DNA of 64,000 nt, taken from NCBI GenBank assembly GCA_019114465.1, contig DXFM01000010.1, positions 50,391-114,390 on the forward strand, written 5' to 3'. Source of the stretch: Candidatus Lachnoclostridium avicola. GTDB lineage: Bacteria; Bacillota; Clostridia; Lachnospirales; Lachnospiraceae. The translations under genes and the position numbers were made by a program. Shown one piece after another: positions 1 to 10,876 of the stretch (positions are counted from its first letter, which is position 1; every line of letters starts with the position of its first letter). The notes under the pieces are model-generated. The model was not told where the DNA came from. It searched no databases and worked only from the letters and a program-made list of their open reading frames with translations.

Positions 1-473
1 CGCACCTCCCGGCCGTCATCCAGTCCAACGATCAGGCAGAGCTGATACTGGTCATCCCTGGCAATCAGGTTCTGAACCGGCAGGGACGCCCTCACTTCGC
101 TTTCGCCGTTCTCCCAGGTCTCCAGGCTGGTGCGCTCCACCAGCTGCTCCTGATCCAGGCTTCGGATCTCGTAGCGGATCCCTGTGACACTGCCCGCATA
201 TCCGGCGATCCGCACCGGCAGAAGCCGGTCTTCCGGAAGAATCGTCAATGAGTCAGCCGCCGTTCCGTCCATCTCCTGCACATAGCCCCGGAGAGGATTC
301 ATCTCCCGTCCCATGGATTCCACATAAACTACCGGCAATGACGCCTCCTCCATGGAAACGTAGACCCGCTCCTCATCTCTGGGCAGGAAGTTTTGGGTCA
401 GCACAAAACACACAGCAATCGCCGCGATAAAAACGCACAGCAGAATTCCTGCTTTCTTTCTCATTCGACTCAT
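1..473 (-). CDS. Membrane-anchored hypothetical protein, partial
   Basis: Only the first 157 codons are present; the gene runs off the left edge. The start is the ATG at 473. The product begins with a short basic stretch (MSRMRKKAG) followed by a hydrophobic segment at about residues 9-26, which reads as an uncleaved signal anchor or signal peptide. The rest is a soluble, acidic, beta-rich-looking region (for example ILPEDRLLPVRIAGY) that would lie outside the cell. I do not recognise the family. It follows the nucleotidyltransferase in the same direction with a 44-base gap, so the two may be cotranscribed. Confidence 0.6.
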   Translation of the reverse strand, partial: MSRMRKKAGILLCVFIAAIAVCFVLTQNFLPRDEERVYVSMEEASLPVVYVESMGREMNPLRGYVQEMDGTAADSLTILPEDRLLPVRIAGYAGSVTGIRYEIRSLDQEQLVERTSLETWENGESEVRASLPVQNLIARDDQYQLCLIVGLDDGREV

Positions 474-517
474 AGATTCTCCGTTCTATCCTTACAATAT
501 CGCTTTACAGCCGCCTG

Positions 518-1441
518 TCAAAATAATTTTTCCGGATATACTCCATCGGCGATCAGCTTCCGGATCGCTGCCACCACAGTCTCCTTATCCTCTTTATAAG
601 TAACGCCGAACCACTTGTCCCTGGTCTCCAGCACCGTCACCTTCGCCCGGCCATTCTCCACCAGCTTGTCAATGATCTTCGGAAGCAGATACTCAGACTT
701 GATATCTCCCTCCTTCAGCTCTGACAAAAACTGGGGGAAACCTTTCTCCAGCTCATCCAGGAAAGCTGCGGGAAGACCCCACATATTCATGGAAACGTGC
801 TGGTCCGGCTGAACCTGCACCGGCTCTCCCTGCTCGTTCTGGGCCTCCATCGTCCCATCCTCTCTCATGCGGATCTCGTAAGTCTCCGTCACGTTCTTCA
901 AGGTGCCGTCCCCGTTCAGCTGGCAGACGCCTCTGGTGACGGTTCCGTTGTCGCTCAGAGTGTTGCGGAGGATAAAGCCTCCCATGCACATATCATAGAC
1001 CTCTCCGTTCTCATCCATCTCGTTTACCATATAGTCATGGATTTTCCGGAAGCCCTCTTTTCCGTAATAATCGTCGGCGTTAATTACCAGAAACGGTCCT
1101 GTAATCAGCCCTTTCGTGCTCAGCACCGCCTGTCCCGTTCCCCAGGGCTTCTTCCTTCCCTCAGGCACAGAAAAACCAGCCGGCAGATCCGCCAGCTCCT
1201 GGAACGCATACTCCACCTTTGCGATCTTCTCAATGCGATTGCCGATCACTTCCCGGAAATCTTTTTCCAGATCTTTCCGAATAATGAAGATAATCTTGTC
1301 AAAACCAGCTTCCAGAGCGTCATAAATGGAATAATCCATGATGATCTCGCCGCCCGGTCCTACCGGCTCCAGCTGTTTGATTCCGCCTCCAAAACGGCTT
1401 CCGATTCCCGCTGCCATAATTACCAGTGCAGTTTCCTTCAT
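518..1441 (-). CDS. Sugar-phosphate nucleotidyltransferase family protein
   Basis: A 307-residue protein. The N-terminus carries the nucleotidyltransferase signature MAAGIGSRFGGG at residues 9-20, followed by a lysine (GIKQLEPVG) and, near residue 120, the metal-binding region INADDYYG. This is the Rossmann-type NTP_transferase fold that joins a sugar-1-phosphate to a nucleotide; the exact sugar and nucleotide cannot be read from sequence. The ATG at 1441 is chosen over a longer reading frame because GGGAGGT sits just upstream and the signature begins nine residues in. It has its own likely promoter in the gap behind atpC, so it is probably not part of the ATP synthase operon. No partner pathway gene is visible nearby. 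Confidence 0.85.
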   Translation of the reverse strand: MKETALVIMAAGIGSRFGGGIKQLEPVGPGGEIIMDYSIYDALEAGFDKIIFIIRKDLEKDFREVIGNRIEKIAKVEYAFQELADLPAGFSVPEGRKKPWGTGQAVLSTKGLITGPFLVINADDYYGKEGFRKIHDYMVNEMDENGEVYDMCMGGFILRNTLSDNGTVTRGVCQLNGDGTLKNVTETYEIRMREDGTMEAQNEQGEPVQVQPDQHVSMNMWGLPAAFLDELEKGFPQFLSELKEGDIKSEYLLPKIIDKLVENGRAKVTVLETRDKWFGVTYKEDKETVVAAIRKLIADGVYPEKLF

Positions 1442-1523
1442 AATCTTACCTCCCGCTGCTTTTTGCAGTTTTCTCCTTCTGTTATCTGTCCCGGGGCAGT
1501 TTTCCCCAGGATGGGTTTTTATT

Positions 1524-1552
1524 ATTTTAACTGAAAAACACAGTAAGCGCAA
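1524..1552 (-). promoter_or_regulatory. Probable sigma-A promoter of the nucleotidyltransferase gene
   Basis: On the minus strand the sequence reads TTGCGC (-35, 1547-1552), a 17-base spacer and TAAAAT (-10, 1524-1529). It lies between atpC and the nucleotidyltransferase gene, and leaves a leader of about 80 bases. Confidence 0.55.
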
Positions 1553-1583
1553 GACAGTCAGCGTTTACAGATTTCTTATTTTT

Positions 1584-3256
<1,673 letters not shown>

Positions 3257-4291
3257 TCATCCCTCCTCATGCTCCATAATCTCACCGGCTCCCGCGGCGA
3301 TCTCCGTCAGCTCTCGCGTGATAGTGTCCTGCCGCGCCCGGTTGTACTGCAGCTCCAGCTCTTCCAGCAGCTTTTTTCCGTTCCCCGCCGCCGAATCCAT
3401 GGCCCGCATCCGGGCCCCGTTTTCACTGGCTGCCGCCTCCAGGCAAGCCCCGTATATCATGCCGCCCATATACCAGGGCAGCATCCTCTCCCGCAGCTGC
3501 TCCCTGTCCGGTTCATATTCCATCTCCCCGGTGCCGGCCCGGCCGGCTCCCACTGTCTCCTCCCTCATCGCCGCCGGACCGCTCTCCCGGCCCAAGCTGT
3601 TCTCAGATTCCAGGCCACTCTCCGCCTTCCGGCCATTCTCCGCTTCCAGGCTATTCTCCGCCTTCCGGCCATCCTCCGCTTCCAGGCCATTCTCCGCCTT
3701 CCGGCCATCCTCCGTTTCTGCCGGAAGCACCCGGATCAGCCTGGGCTCCTGCACTACTGCGTTCCGGAATACAGTATAGGCCAGGTAAATCTCTCCGATC
3801 TCCCCGGCCTCATAATCCTCCAGCAGCCTGCCCGCCAATTTCTCCGCAAACACACCATCCGGCCGTTCTCCGGCCTCCGAATAATCCCCGCGGATCTCAT
3901 ATCCCATTGCCGCCAGACTGTCCCGCCCCCGTTTCCCCACCGCGTAAACCACAGCTGTCCCCGGCAAAAAGCGGCCGTCCCCGGCAATCATGCGGACAAT
4001 CTGCTGGCTGTAACCTCCCGCCAGTCCCCGGTTGGAGGTAAACGCCACGATTCCCGCCGGCCCCTTTCTCTCCTCCGGCCATTCCCTCTCTTCCAGAACC
4101 ATGGCTCCCATTCCCCGCAGCTCTTCAAAATAGGGGCGGAAAGCTTCCGCCCGGGCCCTGTCCTTCGTCAGCCGCACAGTGGCAATCAGCTTCATCCCCC
4201 GGATGATCTGCGCCGTGCTCTGAATGACAGTTTTTCTGCGCCTGATTTCTCTCACAGACGTCACATGGTCCACCGCCTTTCTCTCTGGCAT
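3257..4291 (-). CDS. atpG: F1Fo ATP synthase subunit gamma with a repeat insertion
   Basis: The 344 residues are longer than the usual 285-295. The family parts are clear: the N-terminal rotor helix ([20 protein letters not shown]), the Rossmann-like core ([16 protein letters not shown], about residues 84-99) and the C-terminal helix ([18 protein letters not shown]). Between about residues 191 and 256 lies an acidic and lysine-rich insertion made of 12-residue units such as [12 protein letters not shown], followed by a less regular stretch. The insertion falls in the globular domain, not in the coiled-coil shaft, so the rotor can still work. The ATG at 4291 overlaps the end of atpA by 31 bases; a GTG at 4264 that overlaps the atpA stop is an alternative start and would fit the family N-terminus better. 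Confidence 0.95.
   Translation of the reverse strand: MPERKAVDHVTSVREIRRRKTVIQSTAQIIRGMKLIATVRLTKDRARAEAFRPYFEELRGMGAMVLEEREWPEERKGPAGIVAFTSNRGLAGGYSQQIVRMIAGDGRFLPGTAVVYAVGKRGRDSLAAMGYEIRGDYSEAGERPDGVFAEKLAGRLLEDYEAGEIGEIYLAYTVFRNAVVQEPRLIRVLPAETEDGRKAENGLEAEDGRKAENSLEAENGRKAESGLESENSLGRESGPAAMREETVGAGRAGTGEMEYEPDREQLRERMLPWYMGGMIYGACLEAAASENGARMRAMDSAAGNGKKLLEELELQYNRARQDTITRELTEIAAGAGEIMEHEEG
3605..3712 (-). repeat. 36-bp in-frame tandem repeat inside atpG
   Basis: Three diverged 36-bp units encode residues 194-205, 206-217 and 218-229 of AtpG, with the pattern E-(D/N)-G-R-K-A-E-(N/S)-(G/S)-L-E-(A/S). A fourth, broken unit follows. Since the unit is a multiple of three, gain or loss of copies keeps the frame. 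Confidence 0.9.
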
Positions 4292-5778
4292 TCCTGCACC
4301 GCCCCTGCCAGGGCGGCCTCCGTCTCCGCCGTCAGATCTTTTGTCTCCCGGATCTCCTCCAGAATTTCCGGATAATTTTCTTCCATAAAGCCATAAAATT
4401 CCTTTTCAAAATCCCGGATCTCTGCTGCCGGCACCTCTCCCAGCAGCTCCCTGGTGACGGCATACAAGAAAGCCGTCTGGTATTCCACAGGCACAGGGCG
4501 GTGGGGTTCCTGCTTTAACGCCTCCCGGATCTTTTCCCCCTGCGCCAGCTTTTTCCTGGCCGTTTCATCCAGATCCGATCCAAACTGGGCAAACCCCGCC
4601 AGCTCCCGGTACTGGGCCAGTTCCGTCCGCACCGGGGCCGCCGTCTTTTTCATGGCCTTGATCTGGGCCGCTCCGCCCACTCTGGACACAGACAGTCCGG
4701 CATTCACCGCCGGCCGGAATCCCGCCCGGAAGGCCTCCGCCTCCAGATAGATCTGGCCGTCTGTAATGGAAATCACATTGGTGGGAATATAGGCGGACAC
4801 ATCCCCCGCCTGAGTCTCGATAATCGGCAGAGCCGTCAGGGAGCCTCCGCCCAGCTCATCCGACAGGCGGGCTGCCCGCTCCAGCAGACGGGAGTGGAGA
4901 TAGAACACATCTCCGGGATAGGCCTCCCGCCCCGGCGGCCGTTTTAACAGCAGAGAAATGGTCCGGTAGGCAGCGGCATGTCTGGTGAGATCATCGTAAA
5001 CGATGAGCACATCCTCTCCCCGCTCCATCCACTCTTCTCCCATGGCGCAGCCGGCGTAAGGCGCCAGATACTGCAGCGGGGCAAGGTCAGCGGCAGTGGA
5101 AACCACCACTGTGGTGTAGGCCATGGCGCCATGCTCCTCCAGGGTCCTCACCACCCCCGCCGCCGCGGATGCCTTCTGTCCTATGGCCACATAAATGCAG
5201 CGGACTCCCTGACCCCTTTGATTGATAATGGCATCCAGGGCAATCGCCGTTTTTCCCGTCTGACGGTCCCCGATGATCAGCTCCCGCTGCCCCCTTCCCA
5301 CGGGAACCATCACGTCCACTGCCTTGATGCCCGTCTGAAGAGGGGTATTCACAGACTTTCTCTCGATCACTCCGTGGGCTTCGCTCTCAATCCGGCGGTA
5401 CCGCACTGAATCCACCGGCCCCTTTCCGTCAATAGGCCTGCCCAGGGCGTCCACCACCCGGCCGGTCAGTCCATCCCCCACCGGGACCTCCGCCACTTTT
5501 CCCGTGCGCCTGACGGGATCGCCCTCGCTCACCGGCGGTTCATCCCCCAGAAGCACCGCCCCCACGTGGTCTGTCTCCAGATTCAGAGCCATGCCATACA
5601 CCTCGCCGGGAAACTCCAGCAGCTCCCCGGCCATCACCTGATCCAGTCCGTAGATCCGGGCGATCCCGTCGGCGGTCTGCACCACCATCCCCGTCTGGGC
5701 CGCTTCCAGCCGGACCGGATAATTTTCAATTTTTTCCCGGATCACCGCGCTGATCTCCTCCGGCTTTAAACCTGCCAT
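4261..5778 (-). CDS. atpA: F1Fo ATP synthase subunit alpha
   Basis: A 505-residue protein of the expected length. The nucleotide-binding motif GDRQTGKT is at about residues 168-175, and the family signature is seen around [17 protein letters not shown] (written here as [17 protein letters not shown] in the translation). It is the regulatory, non-catalytic partner of AtpD in the F1 head. The start ATG at 5778 follows AAAGGAGG. It lies three bases after atpH and its 3' end overlaps atpG. Confidence 0.98.
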   Translation of the reverse strand: MAGLKPEEISAVIREKIENYPVRLEAAQTGMVVQTADGIARIYGLDQVMAGELLEFPGEVYGMALNLETDHVGAVLLGDEPPVSEGDPVRRTGKVAEVPVGDGLTGRVVDALGRPIDGKGPVDSVRYRRIESEAHGVIERKSVNTPLQTGIKAVDVMVPVGRGQRELIIGDRQTGKTAIALDAIINQRGQGVRCIYVAIGQKASAAAGVVRTLEEHGAMAYTTVVVSTAADLAPLQYLAPYAGCAMGEEWMERGEDVLIVYDDLTRHAAAYRTISLLLKRPPGREAYPGDVFYLHSRLLERAARLSDELGGGSLTALPIIETQAGDVSAYIPTNVISITDGQIYLEAEAFRAGFRPAVNAGLSVSRVGGAAQIKAMKKTAAPVRTELAQYRELAGFAQFGSDLDETARKKLAQGEKIREALKQEPHRPVPVEYQTAFLYAVTRELLGEVPAAEIRDFEKEFYGFMEENYPEILEEIRETKDLTAETEAALAGAVQECQRERRWTM

Positions 5779-5781
5779 CTC

Positions 5782-6324
5782 TCAGCCTCCTTTTTCCAGT
5801 TCCCTTCTGATCTTCTCCAGCCGTCCCCTCACGCTGCCGTCCAGCACCAGATCCCCGGCCAGAATCCTCAGCCCGCCCACAAGCTCCGGAACCACCCGAA
5901 ACTCAATTTCTGCTTTTTCCCAGGGCATGGTTTCCAGAATCCGGTTACGAACCCGGTTTTTCTGCCTCACATCCAGTTTCCCGGCGCTCTCCACCAGAAC
6001 CCTCTGGATCCCTGCCAGCCTCTCTGCCTTCCGTCTAAATTCACTGATAATGCCAGGAAGCCTGTCCTGTCTGCCCTTTTCCAGAACCACGGAAAACAGC
6101 CCCAGCCACTCCCGGGAAATTTTCCCGGAAAATACCTGGACCAGCAAATCCATCTTTTCCTCCGTCCCAACCGCCGGATGGCCTAAAAACCTGCCCAACT
6201 CCCCGGACTGTTCCAGGACTTGTTCCAGAATTTCCGCCTCCGTTTTCAGAATCTCCGTTTTTCCTCTCTCCCGGGCCGCCTCAAACATGGCCTGCCCATA
6301 CACCTCTTCTATCTGACCTGCCAT
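5782..6324 (-). CDS. atpH: F1Fo ATP synthase subunit delta
   Basis: A 180-residue stator protein of normal length. The N-terminal helical domain (YGQAMFEAARERGK, residues 9-22) and the C-terminal part (VPELVGGLRILAGDLVLDGSV) are typical of the OSCP/delta family. It joins the top of the F1 head to the peripheral stalk. Its ATG at 6324 lies inside the 3' end of atpF, an overlap of 16 bases, and three bases separate it from atpA. Confidence 0.95.
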   Translation of the reverse strand: MAGQIEEVYGQAMFEAARERGKTEILKTEAEILEQVLEQSGELGRFLGHPAVGTEEKMDLLVQVFSGKISREWLGLFSVVLEKGRQDRLPGIISEFRRKAERLAGIQRVLVESAGKLDVRQKNRVRNRILETMPWEKAEIEFRVVPELVGGLRILAGDLVLDGSVRGRLEKIRRELEKGG

Positions 6325-6827
6325 GTTTCCCGGTCCATCTCCTTCAGCGTTTCCTCCACCAGCTGGCTGTGAAGCTTCCGGCTGGCCAACGCCCCCAGAA
6401 CCTTTTCGGCAGTCATCACAGCAGCCGACGCCACATCCATCCTCAGCCTCTCCTCCGCCTGTCTGTACTCCATTTCAGCGGCCGCCTCCGCCCGTCTGCG
6501 GATCTCCTCCGCCTCCCGCTCAGCGGCCCGCAGAATCTCCGTCTCCCGCTCGCCCGCCATCCGCCTGGCCTCCTCAAGGATCTCCTGCCGCTCCCGGCCG
6601 GCGGCGGCCAGCCTGGCTTCATATTCCCCTTTCAGCTTTCCCGCGCTCTCCCGGGCACGATCTGCCTCCAAAAGCTCCCCGGCAATCCTGTCACGCCGCT
6701 CTCTTAACAGCTTCTTCGCCGGTTCAAACAGAAAATAAGACAGGGCAAAAAACAGAATCAGCAGGTTTACTGCCGTCAGCACGCCGTCAAACAGCAGCTG
6801 TCCGTCAAATCCAAGAAGCCGTTCCAC
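6309..6827 (-). CDS. atpF: F1Fo ATP synthase subunit b
   Basis: A 172-residue protein with one N-terminal membrane helix (VLTAVNLLILFFALSYFLF) and then a long, charged, alanine-rich helix that forms the peripheral stalk. The start is the GTG at 6827. An upstream GTG at 6836 is less likely because the AGGAGGT ribosome site overlaps it, while it lies seven bases from the GTG at 6827. Only one b gene is present, so the stalk is probably a homodimer. The gene lies between atpE and atpH. Confidence 0.93.
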   Translation of the reverse strand: MERLLGFDGQLLFDGVLTAVNLLILFFALSYFLFEPAKKLLRERRDRIAGELLEADRARESAGKLKGEYEARLAAAGRERQEILEEARRMAGERETEILRAAEREAEEIRRRAEAAAEMEYRQAEERLRMDVASAAVMTAEKVLGALASRKLHSQLVEETLKEMDRETWQVR

Positions 6828-6884
6828 GGCTTTCACCTCCTATCTTCTCTCCTCATCTCCACTGCCAGCCAGCCCGGTTTTCCA

Positions 6885-7172
<288 letters not shown>

Positions 7173-7883
7173 TCAGTATGGTTCCATTTTGTCATTTACA
7201 TACACCAGCGTCAGCATACAAAATACATAGGCCTGGATCGCCCCGGAAAACAGGTCACAGTACCCGTGCAGAAAGGCCGGCAGACCGATTTTTGCCCAAA
7301 GTGGCATCATCCCGTACCACAGTTCTATGAGGATCACCCCGGACACCATATTTCCAAAGAGCCGCAGGGAAAGGGACAGCGGATTGGCGATCTCCCCGAT
7401 CAGATTGATGGGAAACAGCACGGGAAACGGCCGGAACAGGCTGGCAAAATGTCCCATCCCCCTGTTTCGGATACCCTGGTAATGCACGATGACAAAGGTA
7501 AAAATTCCCAGAGCCAGAGTGACGCCAAAATCCGCGGTGGGAGCCCGCAGCCCAAGCAGCCCGGCCACGTTGCACAGCAGGATAAAGAGAAAAACCGTTC
7601 CCACATAGTTGAAAAACCGATCTCCTCTGTCTCCCATCACCCCGCTCGTCATCCGCTCCAGAAGCTCCGCGCCGTACTCCACTCCATTCTGCACGCCTTC
7701 CGGGACCGCCGTTCCCGCCTTTAACTTCCTTCCGGCGAAAAACGCCAGCAAAATCAGCAGAAGAGTCACGATCCCCATTCCCACCGCCGTTGTGGTGATC
7801 CACAGCTCCTGCCCCATAAAGGTAAAGGAATACAGACCGTGAATCATAAAATCCGGCCCTCCCCCGGCTTCCGCACCGCCCAT
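7173..7883 (-). CDS. atpB: F1Fo ATP synthase subunit a
   Basis: A 236-residue membrane protein with about five or six hydrophobic segments. The essential arginine is in NPLSLSLRLFGN, the motif that faces the c-ring, and the C-terminal AIQAYVFCMLTLVYV is typical. The start ATG at 7883 is chosen over a longer frame because GGAGGTGGAGAGCTG lies upstream and the start shares one base with the stop of atpI (TGATG). It forms the ion half-channels of the stator. Confidence 0.95.
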   Translation of the reverse strand: MGGAEAGGGPDFMIHGLYSFTFMGQELWITTTAVGMGIVTLLLILLAFFAGRKLKAGTAVPEGVQNGVEYGAELLERMTSGVMGDRGDRFFNYVGTVFLFILLCNVAGLLGLRAPTADFGVTLALGIFTFVIVHYQGIRNRGMGHFASLFRPFPVLFPINLIGEIANPLSLSLRLFGNMVSGVILIELWYGMMPLWAKIGLPAFLHGYCDLFSGAIQAYVFCMLTLVYVNDKMEPY

Positions 7884-8341
7884 CAGCTCTCCACCTCCGT
7901 CTTTTCTTCCTGTTCTGGCTTTTCCATATCTTCCGCCGTTCCTTCGCCTCCCGCCCTCCTCCGGCAGATCCGGTGAAACACCGGCTGGAGATAAGCTCCC
8001 GTCTTTAAGCCCAGCGCTCCCACAGCCACCGCCAGAACATTGATCCGGTCTGAAAATTTCCACAGAATCACAATCATCACCGCGCCGTAGCAGACGGCCC
8101 GCAAGGCCACCCCGGACGCCGTTCTCCTGCCCGCTTCCCGGCTCTCCCCGGCCCGCGCCGCCCGTTCCAGGCAAAAGGCCATATGAAGAAGCATCAGCCC
8201 TCCGCAGACCATTCCCAGAAAAAGCCCGGCAAACACCGGCGCCCGGCGAAAAAAGAACCAGGCAGCAGCCGCACAGAGCAGATTGTGGACCACCAGTCCC
8301 GCGAAAATCTCTCCCGCCATGATCTTCATGCTCTTTTCCAT
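7883..8341 (-). CDS. atpI: ATP synthase subunit I-like membrane protein
   Basis: A 152-residue protein with about four hydrophobic segments (for example IFAGLVVHNLLCAAAAWFFF near the start) and a charged C-terminal tail. Position as first gene of the F-ATPase operon and size fit AtpI/UncI, a poorly conserved protein that in sodium-type ATPases helps c-ring assembly. The ATG at 8341 follows GGAGG with an eight-base gap; a longer frame upstream has no good start. Assignment rests more on context and topology than on sequence identity. Confidence 0.75.
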   Translation of the reverse strand: MEKSMKIMAGEIFAGLVVHNLLCAAAAWFFFRRAPVFAGLFLGMVCGGLMLLHMAFCLERAARAGESREAGRRTASGVALRAVCYGAVMIVILWKFSDRINVLAVAVGALGLKTGAYLQPVFHRICRRRAGGEGTAEDMEKPEQEEKTEVES

Positions 8342-8477
8342 TTCCCCCGCCTCCTCTCCGCCCCGGCCTCGGCCGCCGGAACCACGCTGGTATACAGTCT
8401 GTTCAGAAAACGATTTTCTATGCGTGGCCGAACCTCCGTTTCCCAGCGGCGCCGTTTTTCTTTCCCGAAACGGGACC

Positions 8478-8513
8478 AAAAAAAGCCCTGCCGGCTGTAT
8501 CTCAAGCCGACAG
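8478..8513 (-). terminator. Rho-independent terminator behind the ThrE module
   Basis: On the minus strand a 9-bp stem, CTGTCGGCT with AGCCGGCAG, is followed by a run of seven T. It lies between the ThrE C-terminal gene and atpI and separates the exporter operon from the ATP synthase operon. Confidence 0.8.
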
Positions 8514-8534
8514 AGCTTCTCTGCTTTCCGCTGT

Positions 8535-8975
8535 TTATTTTTTCCCCTTTTCTCCCCGGGCAGCCATGCGGAAAAATTTCTGGGGAATCTCAAACACAAA
8601 CACAATTCCCAGCACAATGGCGCAGGCCGATTTCACAGCCACCAGGCCGGTAGCCGACATCTGTTCCAGCTGATTGGTCACCAGATAATAGAAGGTCCAG
8701 TAAAGTCCGATTCCAGGCACCAATGGGATCATCCCCGCGATGAGAAACACCGTCACCGGGCACCTCTTTTTTACCGCGAAAAAGCGGGACAGCAGAGCCA
8801 CCAGAACCGTGGCCGCAAAAGAAGCGATCACTTCCGATCCCCACACCGGAAGGGAGTAGACGCCCCAGGCCACGCTCCCGCACAGGCCGCTGTAAACGAA
8901 ATACCGCCTGGGGATTCCGAACAGATAGCCAAAAGCAACCGTCCCCAGAAACGCGGCAATCAGCTCACCGATCAT
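8535..8975 (-). CDS. ThrE-type exporter, small domain (DUF3815-like)
   Basis: A 146-residue protein with four or five hydrophobic segments, containing FLIAGMIPLVPGIGLYW, the hallmark of the C-terminal half of threonine/serine exporters (ThrE family). In many Firmicutes the exporter is made of two proteins, a large DUF1212 unit and this small unit. The ATG at 8975 follows GGGAGGTG and overlaps the stop of the large-unit gene (ATGA). The substrate, an amino acid such as threonine or serine, is inferred from the family. Its partner carries an in-frame stop codon, so whether a working exporter is made is open. Confidence 0.82.
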   Translation of the reverse strand: MIGELIAAFLGTVAFGYLFGIPRRYFVYSGLCGSVAWGVYSLPVWGSEVIASFAATVLVALLSRFFAVKKRCPVTVFLIAGMIPLVPGIGLYWTFYYLVTNQLEQMSATGLVAVKSACAIVLGIVFVFEIPQKFFRMAARGEKGKK

Positions 8976-9850
8976 AACAGCACACCTCCCAGCAGATGAT
9001 GGTACACGAGAAACACCGCCCCGGCGCCGGCGCCCACGCTCATAAACACCAGCACCGCGTCCAGCAGGCGCACCGCCCCGGAAATGTAATCTCCATCCGC
9101 CAAGTCCCGGATGCCGTTGGTAAAGGGCAGCCCCGGCACCAGCAGCAGGATCGTGCCCATGACCAGCGGCCGCAGATGTTCCCCGATCCCGCAGTGGTAA
9201 AAAAAGAGGCAGCACAAAACGATCAGAGCGCCGCTCAGAACATTCCCCGTAATCTTGGAAAAATGCCCGCAGACCATCAGCACAAAGGCATACACCGCCA
9301 GACCTGTAAAAAAGTCGGCAATTATGTCTTTCACAGAACCTCCGAACAGAAAGCAGAAACAGGCGCAGGCAGCTCCGGCCACCAGGATCTGGGCGGCCTT
9401 CGGCCGCCCCGGCAGCTGCTCGATCTTTTCCAGACGCCGCCTGACCTCCTCCACAGAATACCCCTTCTCCTCAATCTCCCTGGACAGCTGGTTCACCGCC
9501 GTCACCTTGTCCAGCCGGGTCACCCAGGACGGCAGATGCCGTACCGACGAATACTACGGCTCCTCCCGGCTTCCCGCGGTGATAAAGATCCCGTTGCTGA
9601 GCACAAAAGTGCTGGCCGACTCCACGCCGTAATGACAGCAGATCCTCTGGATCGTCTCCTCCACCCGGAAGATCTCCGCCCCGTTTCCCAGGAGCAGACA
9701 GCCCGCCTTCATGGCTGTATCCAGCACCTGCCGCTGATAATTCACATTCGCATTCCCGTCTCCGGGCCCTTCTCCGCCGGCCGGATCCGCGGCCGCCGGT
9801 CCTCCATTTTCCGCCGGCCCTGTATTTTTATATTGATCTCTGATTTCCAT
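8972..9850 (-). pseudogene. ThrE-type exporter, large domain, interrupted by an in-frame TAG
   Basis: Two pieces of one DUF1212 protein lie in the same frame. Residues 1-98 hold the soluble N-terminal part (VLDTAMKAGCLLLGNGAEIFRVEETIQ as family region) up to ITAGSREEP. Then comes TAG at 9554-9556, and the frame continues without a shift as YSSVRHLPSWVTRLDKVTAV and into four or five membrane segments (FITAG-type fold, LVPGLPFTNGIRDL near the C-terminus). Relatives usually have an aromatic residue at this site, so a TAC or TAT to TAG change is the simplest reading. A GTG at 9523 could restart translation but would lack the first third. The ATG at 9850 lies just after ansA. Confidence 0.8.
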
Positions 9851-9856
9851 CTTCCT

Positions 9857-10873
9857 CTACTGCTCCCACTGTTTTAAGGGCGGAGTCACCTCATTTACCA
9901 GGTTCTCCCCAAACTTTTCCCGAAGCTCCTCCATGGTCAGGTCCTTTCCCAGCAGCCACATCAGCTTTGTCACCGCCGCCTCCGTGGTCATGTCATACAT
10001 CTCCATGGCTCCCGCCTCCAGAGCCTTCCTTCCGGTCTCATACACCTCCAGGCTGCTGCCGTCGTATCTGCACTGACTGCCGATGGCTACGGCTACGCCG
10101 CGCTTCACCGTCCGGCCTACCGCCCCGCAGAGATCATTCTCCCCAAAAGGCAGACCGCCCAGACCGAAGGCCTCCACCACGATTCCCCGGCAGCCCATAT
10201 CCGCCAGCATGTCAAAGATCTCCGGCGGCGTCCCCGGCACAGGCTTCACCACCATCACCTGCTGGCAGTAGCTGGTATCGCTGCGGAACCGGACCGCCGC
10301 CCGTTTCGGAATCAGTTCTCTCCGAATTCTCATGCCGAAGGCATTGATCTCCGCCACATCCGGGTAGTTGATGCTGTCAAAGGCATCAAAGCTCATGGTC
10401 CTCACCTTGGAAGCGCGGACTCCCAGCATAATTTTCCGGTTAAACGCCACAAAGACGCCGGGGCACCGGCTGTTGGCCATATGGATGGCCGCCCGGCAGT
10501 TTTCCATGGCATCTGCCACCGGATGGGAAATGGACAGCTGGCTCCCCGTGATCACCACCGGTACCGGCACGCCCCACAGCATGAAAGACAGCATGGAAGC
10601 CGTATAGGCCATGGTGTCCGTTCCGTGTATCACCACAATGCCGGTATACTCCCGGCTCGCCTCCTCAATCCGCTCCGCCAGCCCGGCCCAGTGTTTCGGC
10701 AGAATATTGGCGCTGTCCAGAGCGCAGAAATCCTCATACTCCAGCCGGCAGTCCTTCGCCACCACCTTCAGTTCCTCCAGAATGTCATGTTCTCCCAGCC
10801 CTGGCGTCAGCCCGCCCGCGCTTTTCACAGAGGAAAATGTCCCCCCAGTGTTAATAATCAGAATTTTTCTCAT
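9857..10873 (-). CDS. ansA: Type I L-asparaginase
   Basis: A 338-residue protein of normal length that splits asparagine to aspartate and ammonia in the cytoplasm. The first catalytic threonine motif is NTGGTFSS at residues 8-15, and the second is VIHGTDTMAYTAS around residue 88-100. The sequence lacks a signal peptide, as expected for the type I enzyme. It lies three bases behind the Cof phosphatase gene and seven bases ahead of the exporter gene, which suggests an operon for amino acid turnover and export. The ribosome site is weak, so translational coupling to the upstream gene is likely. Confidence 0.92.
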   Translation of the reverse strand: MRKILIINTGGTFSSVKSAGGLTPGLGEHDILEELKVVAKDCRLEYEDFCALDSANILPKHWAGLAERIEEASREYTGIVVIHGTDTMAYTASMLSFMLWGVPVPVVITGSQLSISHPVADAMENCRAAIHMANSRCPGVFVAFNRKIMLGVRASKVRTMSFDAFDSINYPDVAEINAFGMRIRRELIPKRAAVRFRSDTSYCQQVMVVKPVPGTPPEIFDMLADMGCRGIVVEAFGLGGLPFGENDLCGAVGRTVKRGVAVAIGSQCRYDGSSLEVYETGRKALEAGAMEMYDMTTEAAVTKLMWLLGKDLTMEELREKFGENLVNEVTPPLKQWEQ

Positions 10874-10876
10874 AGT

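Noticed and set aside
8341..8617. A longer N-terminus for the AtpI-like protein, starting at 8617
   Set aside because: The extra 92 codons cross the terminator at 8478-8513 and lack a ribosome site; the ATG at 8341 has a good one.
9523..9556. A programmed or accidental frameshift in the ThrE-type gene
   Set aside because: Both halves are in one frame; only a TAG codon separates them, so no shift is needed.
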